The notes under the pieces: model-generated | Seen by the model: only the letters and a program-made list of their open reading frames with translations | Databases searched by the model: none | What the model was told of the DNA's origin: nothing | Shown here: positions 6,921-14,595 of the stretch, in pieces | Layout: each line of letters opens with the position of its first letter | Position numbering within the stretch: position 1 is the stretch's first letter | Made by a program: the position numbers and the translations under genes | From: Chromobacterium rhizoryzae | Lineage (GTDB): Bacteria; Pseudomonadota; Gammaproteobacteria; Burkholderiales; Chromobacteriaceae | Length of the DNA: 64,000 bases | NCBI RefSeq assembly: GCF_020544465.1 | Contig: NZ_CP066126.1 | Location: 4,960,001-5,024,000 of the forward strand | Direction: 5' to 3'

Positions 6921-7859
6921 ATGAATGCCATTCAAACCGGAATAAATGTCCTGCGTACGCAAGGACAGGCCTTGATCCGACAAGCCGACACGCTGTCGGC
7001 GTCCTTCTCTCGCGCCATTGACTTCATGTACGCCACCACCGGAAAAGTCATCGTTTCCGGCATGGGCAAATCCGGCATCATCGGCCGCAAAATCGCCGCG
7101 ACCCTGGCCTCCACCGGCACCCCCAGCTTCTTTGTCCATCCCGGCGAAGCCTTTCATGGCGATCTTGGAATGATCATGTCCAATGACTGCCTGCTGCTGA
7201 TCTCCAATAGCGGGGAAACCGAGGAGGTGCTGCGTCTGCTGCCCTACCTCAAACACATCCAGGCCAAGGTTATCGCCATCACAGGCAAATCGGGCTCCAC
7301 CCTGGCGACGCAAGCCGATTTGTCGCTCCCCATCCCAGTGGAGCGCGAAAGCTGCCCCAACAATCTGGCGCCCACCACCTCCACCACGCTCGCTCTGGCC
7401 ATGGGCGACGCACTGGCCATGGCGCTGATGGAAAGGCGCCAGTTCCAGGCCGAAGATTTCGCCCGTTTCCATCCCGGCGGCGCGCTCGGCCGAAAGCTGC
7501 TGACCAAGACGAGAGACGCAATGCAGGTGCGCGTTCCCTTCAATCTTCCGGACGATAGCTTCAAAACCATCGTCAGCTCCATTACCGAAGGCTGCCTGGG
7601 CTTAACCGTGGTGGGCGCTCCCGACGCCCCCGCCATAGGCATCATCACCGACGGCGATTTGCGCCGCGCCATTGAACAGCACGAAGACCTCAAATCGCTG
7701 CGCGCTCGCGACATCATGAGCCCATCGCCATTTCACATTGCCGCGGAAGCCATGCTGTCGGAAGCGGAAACGCTGATGCAGCAGCACAAGATCACGGCCT
7801 TGCTGGTCACCGATGAAGAACGGCGAACCGTCGGCGTCATCAAATCGTTCGATATCTGA
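6921..7859 (+). CDS. kpsF: D-arabinose 5-phosphate isomerase of the capsule locus
   Basis: KpsF/KdsD interconverts ribulose 5-phosphate and arabinose 5-phosphate, the first step of Kdo synthesis; Kdo forms the linker of this capsule class. The 312-residue protein has an N-terminal SIS domain (VIVSGMGKSGIIGRKIA, HPGEAFHGDLGM, ISNSGETEEVL) and two C-terminal CBS domains (about residues 200-312, with IGIITDGDLRRAIE). It ends a few residues earlier than chromosomal KdsD, just after the last CBS strand, but all catalytic motifs are intact. It is the first gene of the capsule operon, and its stop is one base from kpsM. Its presence beside kpsMTED argues for a locus copy distinct from the housekeeping kdsD. 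Confidence 0.93.
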   Translation: MNAIQTGINVLRTQGQALIRQADTLSASFSRAIDFMYATTGKVIVSGMGKSGIIGRKIAATLASTGTPSFFVHPGEAFHGDLGMIMSNDCLLLISNSGETEEVLRLLPYLKHIQAKVIAITGKSGSTLATQADLSLPIPVERESCPNNLAPTTSTTLALAMGDALAMALMERRQFQAEDFARFHPGGALGRKLLTKTRDAMQVRVPFNLPDDSFKTIVSSITEGCLGLTVVGAPDAPAIGIITDGDLRRAIEQHEDLKSLRARDIMSPSPFHIAAEAMLSEAETLMQQHKITALLVTDEERRTVGVIKSFDI

Positions 7860-7860
7860 T

Positions 7861-8634
7861 ATGCGCAGCGGCTTCGACATCATGCGCACCACCGTGCACG
7901 CGCTACTGCTCAGAGAGCTGAAAACCCGCTTTGGCAAGTATCGGCTGGGTTATCTATGGGCGTTGTTGGAACCAGTGGCGCATATGGCCATCCTGTTGCT
8001 GGTGCTTGGCTTCATCATGCGACGCGCGATGCCCGGCGTTTCATTCCCGGTCTTTCTGCTCAGCGGCATTGTGCCTTACATGCTGTTCAGCAATATCTCC
8101 CTGCGCTCCTTGAACGCCATTGAGGCTAATCGCGGCCTGTTCAGCTACCGCCCGGTACACCCGCTGGACGCGGTACTGGCCCGTGCACTGCTCGAGAGCC
8201 TGATCTATGTGCTGGTTTACCTCATGCTGATGAGCGGCCTGTGGCTGGCAGGAGAAACCATACAGCTCAGCCAATTGCCGCTGCTGGCCACGGCATGGCT
8301 GCTGCTGAGTCTGCTGGCCTTGGGCTGTGGCCTGGTCTTCATGGTCCTGGGCCATGCGTTCAAAACGGCCGAAAAGCTGTTACCCATCTTGATGAAGCCA
8401 CTTTACTTCCTCAGCGGGATCATGTTCCCCCCCAGCCTGATCCCCGGCGATTATCGCTGGCTGGTGGATTGGAACCCTCTGCTGCACGCCTTCGAATTGA
8501 TGCGGCACGCGATCTTGCCCGGCTACCCGCTGAACGACGACAGCCTGTCCTACCTCTTCGCCTGGACTCTGGTCCTACTGTTTGCCGGCTTATCTCTCTA
8601 TAAGGGCCGGGAACCGGCCATGTTGCGCTCATGA
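7861..8634 (+). CDS. kpsM: Capsule ABC transporter, membrane subunit
   Basis: A 257-residue ABC-2 type permease with about six hydrophobic helices. The opening LLLRELKTRFGKYRLGYLW and the first-helix region MAILLLVLGFIMRR are characteristic of KpsM/BexB/CtrC. The segment PLYFLSGIMFPPSLIP matches the conserved periplasmic loop before the last helices. With KpsT it moves the lipid-linked polysaccharide across the inner membrane. The frame is open 48 bp upstream, but the ATG at 7861 leaves a 1-bp gap after kpsF and removes an unrelated tail. Its stop overlaps the kpsT start (ATGA), so the two are coupled. Confidence 0.95.
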   Translation: MRSGFDIMRTTVHALLLRELKTRFGKYRLGYLWALLEPVAHMAILLLVLGFIMRRAMPGVSFPVFLLSGIVPYMLFSNISLRSLNAIEANRGLFSYRPVHPLDAVLARALLESLIYVLVYLMLMSGLWLAGETIQLSQLPLLATAWLLLSLLALGCGLVFMVLGHAFKTAEKLLPILMKPLYFLSGIMFPPSLIPGDYRWLVDWNPLLHAFELMRHAILPGYPLNDDSLSYLFAWTLVLLFAGLSLYKGREPAMLRS

Positions 8635-9302
8635 TCCAGATACACAAACTCAGCAAATCCTATAAGACGCCAAGCGGACGCTTCTATGTCTTCAAAGACC
8701 TCAACCTTGAGATTCCATCCAATGTCAGCGTCGGCCTGATCGGCCGCAACGGCGCGGGCAAATCAACCTTGCTGCGCATCATCGGCGGCATGGATCGGCC
8801 GGATGGCGGCAGCATCGCCACCCGGCACAGCATCTCCTGGCCGGTGGGTTTGGCCAGCGGCTTTCAAGGCAGTATGACCGGGCGGGAAAACGTCAAATTC
8901 GTCGCCCGGCTCTATGCCCCCAAAAACGCACTGAACGACAAGGTCGCCTTCGTCGAAGACTTTGCGGAACTGGGCAACTACTTCGATATGCCGATCAAAA
9001 CCTATTCCTCCGGCATGCGATCGAGACTCGGCTTTGGCCTGTCGATGGCCTTCCCTTTCGACTACTACCTGGTCGATGAGGTCACCGCGGTGGGCGACGC
9101 CGCCTTCAAACGGAAAAGCGCGGCACTGATGCAGGAGCGCCGCCAACACAGCCAGTTCCTGATGGTGTCGCACTCCATGTCCGAACTGAAGAAATTCTGC
9201 GACGCCGGACTATTGATCGGCCGCTCTCAGGTCCGCTATTTCCAAAACATTGACGATGCAGTCCAAGCCTATCGGGAAGAAGAAAATGTCGACGTGGTTT
9301 GA
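8631..9302 (+). CDS. kpsT: Capsule ABC transporter, ATPase subunit
   Basis: A 223-residue ATPase that powers KpsM. Walker A is GRNGAGKST (about residues 38-46), the ABC signature is YSSGMRSRLGFGLSMAF, Walker B is YYLVDEVTAVGD and the switch histidine is in MVSHSMSELK. The length and the SWPVGLASGFQGSMTGREN insertion match the polysaccharide-export subfamily (BexA/CtrD/KpsT). It overlaps kpsM by 4 bp at its start and kpsE by 17 bp at its end, indicating one tightly packed transcript. Confidence 0.95.
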   Translation: MIQIHKLSKSYKTPSGRFYVFKDLNLEIPSNVSVGLIGRNGAGKSTLLRIIGGMDRPDGGSIATRHSISWPVGLASGFQGSMTGRENVKFVARLYAPKNALNDKVAFVEDFAELGNYFDMPIKTYSSGMRSRLGFGLSMAFPFDYYLVDEVTAVGDAAFKRKSAALMQERRQHSQFLMVSHSMSELKKFCDAGLLIGRSQVRYFQNIDDAVQAYREEENVDVV

Positions 9303-10404
9303 CCGTTTCCGGCCCCAGGCCCTGCTCGCCCACCTTGTCTCTCCATGGGTCTGCATCGGCCTGCCGCTAGCCTTGTGCGGCGGATATTTTGCCCTGATCG
9401 CCCAGGACCGTTATGTCAGCGAATCCAAAGTCATCGTCAAGCGCTCCGGCGATGGCGGCGGCGATCTGAACCTGAGCACGCTGCTGGGGGCCGGGGCCTC
9501 CACCATCCGGGAAGACGCCATGCTGTTGCAGCAATACATACATTCACCGGACATGCTGCAGCGGCTGGAGCGGCGGCTGGCGCTCAAGCAGGCTTATCTC
9601 GCCGCCGGTCTGGACTGGCCGCATCAGTTGGCCGAATCGGCCAGCAAGGAAGACACGCTGGCTTTCTACCGTAACAAGGTCGGCGTCCAATTCGACGATA
9701 AAACCTCCTTGCTGACGATACGCAGCCAAGGCTTCACCCCCCAGTTCGCCCAACAACTGAATCTCGCCATCCTGCAAGAATGCGAGCGCTTCATCAACGG
9801 GCTGTCGCAGGCCATCAGCCGCAATGAACTGGCCTTCGCCCAGCAGGAGGCGGAACGCGCCTATCTGGGCCTGAACGCCGCCAAGGAAGCCTTGCTGAAA
9901 TATCAGAACAGCCATGGTCAGCTCGACCCTGTCGCCCAAGCTCAGGCCGCCGGCCAACTCCTAGCGGAACTGCAGGCCAAGCAAACGCAGTTGGAGGCGG
10001 AGCTACGCAATTTACAAAGCTATCTGCAAAGCGATGCCCCACAAGTCACCGCTCTGACGGGTGCGCTCGAGGCGCTGAAAGCCCAGCTTCTCCATGAAAA
10101 GAGCAAGCTGGCCGCCCCCGAGGACGGAAAGCTGAATCGTCAAGCCGCCCAATATCAGGAACTGAAGTCAAAAGTCGACTTTCAAGCCGACCTGTACAAG
10201 TTGGCGCTGACCGCCTTGGAGAAAAGCCGGGTAGAGGCCAGCCATAAACGCAAAAGCCTTGCCGTCGTGAGCTCGCCACAACTGGCGGAAGACGCGGAAT
10301 ACCCACGCAAGCTTTATACCCTGGCCACGCTGCTGATCGCCTGCAGCCTGCTCTACGGCTGCGTACGCCTGGCCCTGTCCATCATCGAAGATCACAAGAT
10401 TTAG
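9286..10404 (+). CDS. kpsE: Capsule export inner-membrane/periplasmic protein
   Basis: A 372-residue polysaccharide co-polymerase-type adaptor (KpsE/BexC/CtrB) that links the ABC transporter to the outer-membrane channel. One membrane helix lies near the N-terminus (LVSPWVCIGLPLALCGGYF) and one at the C-terminus (TLATLLIACSLLYGCVRLAL). Between them is a large periplasmic region with long coiled-coil stretches (about residues 180-320, rich in Gln, Glu, Ala and Leu). I chose the ATG at 9286, preceded by GGGAAGAAGA, rather than the in-frame upstream start at 9250. The latter would overlap kpsT further and add residues with no family resemblance. Confidence 0.9.
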   Translation: MSTWFDRFRPQALLAHLVSPWVCIGLPLALCGGYFALIAQDRYVSESKVIVKRSGDGGGDLNLSTLLGAGASTIREDAMLLQQYIHSPDMLQRLERRLALKQAYLAAGLDWPHQLAESASKEDTLAFYRNKVGVQFDDKTSLLTIRSQGFTPQFAQQLNLAILQECERFINGLSQAISRNELAFAQQEAERAYLGLNAAKEALLKYQNSHGQLDPVAQAQAAGQLLAELQAKQTQLEAELRNLQSYLQSDAPQVTALTGALEALKAQLLHEKSKLAAPEDGKLNRQAAQYQELKSKVDFQADLYKLALTALEKSRVEASHKRKSLAVVSSPQLAEDAEYPRKLYTLATLLIACSLLYGCVRLALSIIEDHKI

Positions 10405-10408
10405 CCCC

Positions 10409-12067
10409 ATGATGCAACACGCCAAGATTCTCCCGTTTCTTTGCCTGGTCCTGAGCCAGGCTCACGCAGTGTCGCTTCTGCCCAGCTCGCAAGCAGAGTC
10501 GGAGCAGCCCCTGCGGCAGCAGGCCGCCGAGCGGGCAATACCGCCTCCGCCACAGGAGGCCCCGATCATCGTCCCGCCACAAGCGCCCGGCCGCATGTTC
10601 GGCTCGCAACTTTTTGGCGGCGCCTTCCGCAATAGCGCAGGCCTGGGCTTCAACCCCAACTACCAGCTGAGCATCGGCGATCGCATCGCGCTGCGCCTAT
10701 GGGGCGCCTTCAACTTTGACGCGCAGCTGCTCATCGACCCCCAGGGCAATATTTTCATTCCGAACATCGGCCCGGTGTCGGTCGCCGGCATACGCAACGG
10801 CGAATTGAACACGGCGGTGTCAAACCGAGTGCGTCGCGTCTACAAGGCCAACGTCAACGTCTACGCGGCGCTGGACATCGCTCAGCCGGTCAAGGTCTTC
10901 GTCACCGGTTTTGTCAAACAACCCGGCCTCTACGGCGGCATCGCCGCCGACAGCGTGCTCAGCTATCTGGACAAGGCCGGCGGCGTCGACGCCGAGCGCG
11001 GCAGCTATGTCGACATTCAGATCAAGCGCGGCGACATCGTGCGCCAACGCGTCAACCTCTACGACTTTCTGCTTCAGGGCCGGATGGACATGACGCAGTT
11101 CTCCGACGGCGACGTCATTGTGGTCGGTCCGCGCCAGCATACCTTCACGGTCAGCGGCGAGGTGTTCAATGCCTATGACTTCGAATTTGGACAGAACAGC
11201 ATCAGCCTACAGCAAGCCTTGCAAGTCTCCCGCCCCAAGCCCGGAGCCACTCACGCCAGCATCATTCGTCGCCAGGGCACGCAGAAGCGCAGCGAATACT
11301 ACCCGCTGGAACAGGCTGGAAATGTGATGTTGCAGGATGGCGATCAGCTGTTGATCAGCGCCGACCGTTACGCCGGCACGATCCAGGTGCGAGTGGAAGG
11401 CGCTCATTCAGGCGAACACGCCATCGTACTGCCCTACGGAGCCAGCATGGCCGACGTGCTGGCCAAGGTTCAGGCCAACAGCATGTCTCGGGTGGACGCG
11501 CTACAGCTGTTCCGCAAATCAGTGGCCGAGCGGCAAAAAACCATGCTGGAACAATCATTGCAGAAATTGCAGGAGGCTGCGCTCTCCGCCCGCTCCGCCA
11601 CCAAGGAAGAAGCGGATTTACGGGTTAAAGAAGCCGAGTTGATTGAACGCTTCGTGGCCCAAGCCAGCAAGATTGAACCACGGGGACAAGTGGTACTGAA
11701 TCAGGACAACCTGCAAACCACCTTGCTGGAGGATGGCGACATTATCCGCATCCCTGAAAAAACCAGCGTCGTGATGGTACATGGCGAGGTGCTGTTTCCC
11801 AATGCCGTTAGCTGGCAGAAAAACTTTAATGTCGGTGACTACATCAACCGTGTTGGCGGCTATTCCCAAGGGGCCGACCACTCCCGCCTGATCTTGATAA
11901 AACAAAACGGCGAAGTTCAAGCCGCGGCCTCTCGCGACCAGGTGGTTGCCGGTGACGAAGTCATGGTGCTGCCGAAAATTAGCAGCAAAAACATTGAAGT
12001 AGTACGCGGAATATCCCAAATCATTTACCAAATTGCCGTTGCCGCAAAAGTCATTCTCAATCTGTGA
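10409..12067 (+). CDS. kpsD: Capsule export outer-membrane/periplasmic channel protein
   Basis: A 552-residue protein with an N-terminal signal peptide (cleavage probable after QAHA, near residue 20). The polysaccharide-export domain (about residues 85-170) contains YQLSIGDRIALRLWG and DPQGNIFIPNIGPVSVAG. Several SLBB-like beta-grasp repeats follow, seen as VFVTGFVKQPGLY, FTVSGEVFNAYDFEF and VVMVHGEVLFPNAVSW. No lipobox is present, as in E. coli KpsD and unlike Wza. A charged helical stretch at about 360-420 interrupts two SLBB repeats. Together with KpsE it should span the periplasm and outer membrane. It lies 4 bp after kpsE. Base composition begins to fall towards its 3' end, where the polymer-specific genes start. 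Confidence 0.92.
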   Translation: MMQHAKILPFLCLVLSQAHAVSLLPSSQAESEQPLRQQAAERAIPPPPQEAPIIVPPQAPGRMFGSQLFGGAFRNSAGLGFNPNYQLSIGDRIALRLWGAFNFDAQLLIDPQGNIFIPNIGPVSVAGIRNGELNTAVSNRVRRVYKANVNVYAALDIAQPVKVFVTGFVKQPGLYGGIAADSVLSYLDKAGGVDAERGSYVDIQIKRGDIVRQRVNLYDFLLQGRMDMTQFSDGDVIVVGPRQHTFTVSGEVFNAYDFEFGQNSISLQQALQVSRPKPGATHASIIRRQGTQKRSEYYPLEQAGNVMLQDGDQLLISADRYAGTIQVRVEGAHSGEHAIVLPYGASMADVLAKVQANSMSRVDALQLFRKSVAERQKTMLEQSLQKLQEAALSARSATKEEADLRVKEAELIERFVAQASKIEPRGQVVLNQDNLQTTLLEDGDIIRIPEKTSVVMVHGEVLFPNAVSWQKNFNVGDYINRVGGYSQGADHSRLILIKQNGEVQAAASRDQVVAGDEVMVLPKISSKNIEVVRGISQIIYQIAVAAKVILNL

Positions 12068-12082
12068 TCGCTGGAGAACATC

Positions 12083-13216
12083 ATGCGTGTTTTAACTATA
12101 TTCGGCACTCGACCCGAAGCTATCAAAATGGCTCCTCTCGTTCAAGCACTGGCACGCAGCACCCAAATCGAGGCAAAAGTCTGTGTCACCGCTCAACATA
12201 GACAGATGCTGGATCAGGTACTTGAGCTATTCGATATTACACCGGATTATGATCTGGACATCATGCGTCCAGGACAAAATCTACAAAGCATCACCACGGA
12301 TATCATCACTAGACTCTCACCAGTACTTGACTCACTCCAACCCGACTATGTGCTGGTGCATGGCGATACCACCACTACGCTGGCTGCAGCTCAGGCCTCC
12401 TTCTACAAACAAATCCGCGTCTGCCATGTAGAGGCGGGGTTGCGCACTGGCAATATCCTCTCGCCATGGCCGGAAGAAGGCAACCGCCGCATCACCGGAG
12501 CGCTGGCCGCTTATCATTTTGCCCCGACGCTGAACGCCTATGACAATTTGCGCAGTGAGAACATCCCCTCTGACAAAATTCTTATTACCGGCAACACAGT
12601 CATTGATGCACTGCTGATAGCCATAGATAAGCTTGAAAATAATAGTAACTTACGTAACAGCGTGCACAAGCAATTTCCCTTCTTGGATAAAGGTAAACGC
12701 ACAGTACTAGTGACAGCGCACCGACGTGAGAACTTTGGCGATGGCATTCTCAATATCTGCGAGGCCATAAAGCAATTGTCTAAAAAATATCCAGAAATCG
12801 ATTTTGCTTACCCGGTGCACCCCAATCCAAATATCAAACAACCGGTAGAACAAAACCTCTCTGATCTAAACAATGTGCAGCTTATTCCTCCATTAGACTA
12901 TCTGCCCTTTGTCTATCTGATGTCCCGCTCCACGCTAATCCTGACAGATTCAGGCGGCATTCAAGAAGAAGCACCATCGCTGGGTAAACCTGTACTCGTC
13001 ATGCGGGATACGACTGAACGCCCGGAAGCGGTTGCCGCAGGTACTGCACGTTTAGTCGGCACTGATCCTCAACAAATTCTGCATGCTTGTAGCGAACTAC
13101 TTGATCAGCCATTGCAGTACCAAAAAATGGCTCAAGCCCATAACCCCTATGGCGACGGTCAATCCAGTTCTCGCATTATCGATTTCCTCTTAAAAAACCA
13201 TCAACACAACCTTTGA
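12083..13216 (+). CDS. wecB: UDP-N-acetylglucosamine 2-epimerase (non-hydrolysing)
   Basis: A 377-residue cytoplasmic enzyme that interconverts UDP-GlcNAc and UDP-ManNAc. The family blocks are all visible: FGTRPEAIKMAPLV at the N-terminus, VHGDTTTTLAAAQASFY, the catalytic HVEAGLRTGN, PEEGNRRITGALA, VTAHRRENFG and DSGGIQEEAPSLGKPVLV. The frame is full-length. It is followed directly by the matching dehydrogenase. The pair therefore provides UDP-ManNAc and UDP-ManNAcA for the capsule rather than for enterobacterial common antigen, given its position between kpsD and capsule transferases. Confidence 0.94.
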   Translation: MRVLTIFGTRPEAIKMAPLVQALARSTQIEAKVCVTAQHRQMLDQVLELFDITPDYDLDIMRPGQNLQSITTDIITRLSPVLDSLQPDYVLVHGDTTTTLAAAQASFYKQIRVCHVEAGLRTGNILSPWPEEGNRRITGALAAYHFAPTLNAYDNLRSENIPSDKILITGNTVIDALLIAIDKLENNSNLRNSVHKQFPFLDKGKRTVLVTAHRRENFGDGILNICEAIKQLSKKYPEIDFAYPVHPNPNIKQPVEQNLSDLNNVQLIPPLDYLPFVYLMSRSTLILTDSGGIQEEAPSLGKPVLVMRDTTERPEAVAAGTARLVGTDPQQILHACSELLDQPLQYQKMAQAHNPYGDGQSSSRIIDFLLKNHQHNL

Positions 13217-13224
13217 GACCACAC

Positions 13225-14595
13225 ATGATCAATAAAACCATTTCAGTTATAGGCTTAGGTTATATCGGGCTACCTACCGCTGCTATTTTTGCCGTCCAAA
13301 AAACTAAAGTCATTGGCATCGACATCAATCAACATACTGTCGACACTATCAATCAAGGCCGAATTCATATTGTAGAACCCGGTCTGGACAGCATTGTCCA
13401 TACGGCCGTCACCGCAGGCTACTTGCGGGCATCCACGCAGCCAGAACCCGCTGATGCATTTTTAATCGCGGTGCCAACTCCATTTAAAGAAGATTACAAG
13501 CCAGATCTTTCTTACATTCAGGCCGCAGCAAAAAGCATTGCCAATGTGTTGAAACGAGGCGATTTGATTATTTTGGAGTCTACATCTCCCGTAGGTACAA
13601 CAGAGAAGATGGTGGAATGGTTAAAGCAATGGCGGGAAGATTTAAAATTCGCTAATGCGAAATCAGAAGATTGCGATGTTTATATTGCCTATTGCCCAGA
13701 GCGAATATTGCCAGGTCAAGTTATTCGCGAACTAGTTGAAAACGATAGACTTATAGGCGGCATCAATAATATCTCAACACAGAAAGCCAAAGATATCTAC
13801 AAAATATTTGTCAAAGGAGAGTTAATACCCACCAATGTGCGTACTGCAGAAATGGCAAAACTAACAGAGAACGCATATCGCGATGTTAATATTGCATTCG
13901 CCAATGAATTATCTTTAATTTGCGACAAACTGGACATCAATGTCTGGGAGTTGATTAGAGTTGCCAACCACCATCCGCGAGTCAATATTCTACAACCCGG
14001 CCCTGGTGTCGGTGGACACTGTATCGCTGTCGACCCTTGGTTTATCGTTCACAGCGCATTTGAACAAACCCGCCTGATCCGCTCTGCACGAGAAATCAAT
14101 GACAGCAAGCCATTCTGGGTGATCCAACAAGTAAATCAAGCTATAGAAAATTTAAACCAACAAGGCATGTCCAAGAAAGACATCAAAATTACGTGTTTAG
14201 GTCTAGCTTTCAAGCCTGATATTGATGATCTACGCGGCAGTCCTGCACTCGACATCACTCTTGGTTTAGCCCAGCTTTACCCTGGCCAGATTCTTGCCGT
14301 CGAGCCCAATATTGAACACGTACCCACACAAATTCACGCCTCAGCGATTCCACTCGTCACATTAGAAACAGCTATTGCAAAATCTCACATACTAGTTTTT
14401 CTTGTGGCTCATAAAGATTTTAATCAGTCAACAAACATCCAGTCTGAAAGACCAATAAATCAACTAATTATTGATACTGTTGGTGCATACAATCGTCAAC
14501 CATGTCGATTGGTATCGACAAATAAATCGAAGACGCAACACAACCTCCCCCTTCCAAAAATCACGCTGCCCGAAACTTTAAGTCATGAACATTAA
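13225..14595 (+). CDS. wecC: UDP-N-acetyl-D-mannosamine dehydrogenase
   Basis: A 456-residue NAD-dependent enzyme that oxidises UDP-ManNAc twice to UDP-ManNAcA. The N-terminal Rossmann motif is GLGYIGLPTAAIFA. The central active-site block is PGPGVGGHCIAVDPWF, with the catalytic cysteine, and the C-terminal UDP-binding domain contains CLGLAFKPDIDDLRGSPAL. The ATG at 13225 is preferred over a TTG at 13213 that lies inside wecB. The last roughly 25 residues (after NRQPCRLVS) look like an unusual extension. The 3' end overlaps the next gene by 11 bp. The DNA is markedly AT-rich compared with the kps genes upstream. Confidence 0.93.
   Translation: MINKTISVIGLGYIGLPTAAIFAVQKTKVIGIDINQHTVDTINQGRIHIVEPGLDSIVHTAVTAGYLRASTQPEPADAFLIAVPTPFKEDYKPDLSYIQAAAKSIANVLKRGDLIILESTSPVGTTEKMVEWLKQWREDLKFANAKSEDCDVYIAYCPERILPGQVIRELVENDRLIGGINNISTQKAKDIYKIFVKGELIPTNVRTAEMAKLTENAYRDVNIAFANELSLICDKLDINVWELIRVANHHPRVNILQPGPGVGGHCIAVDPWFIVHSAFEQTRLIRSAREINDSKPFWVIQQVNQAIENLNQQGMSKKDIKITCLGLAFKPDIDDLRGSPALDITLGLAQLYPGQILAVEPNIEHVPTQIHASAIPLVTLETAIAKSHILVFLVAHKDFNQSTNIQSERPINQLIIDTVGAYNRQPCRLVSTNKSKTQHNLPLPKITLPETLSHEH

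Noticed and set aside
6725..7021. A 98-codon plus-strand frame before kpsF
   Set aside because: It overlaps the kpsF start in another frame, lies in A/T-rich promoter DNA and has no good ribosome-binding site.
6921..7859. kpsF considered as a truncated pseudogene because it ends earlier than KdsD
   Set aside because: SIS motifs and both CBS domains are present and the stop is followed one base later by kpsM, so it looks like a natural end.
12332..12768. Short minus-strand frames inside wecB
   Set aside because: Fully explained by the strongly conserved wecB coding strand.
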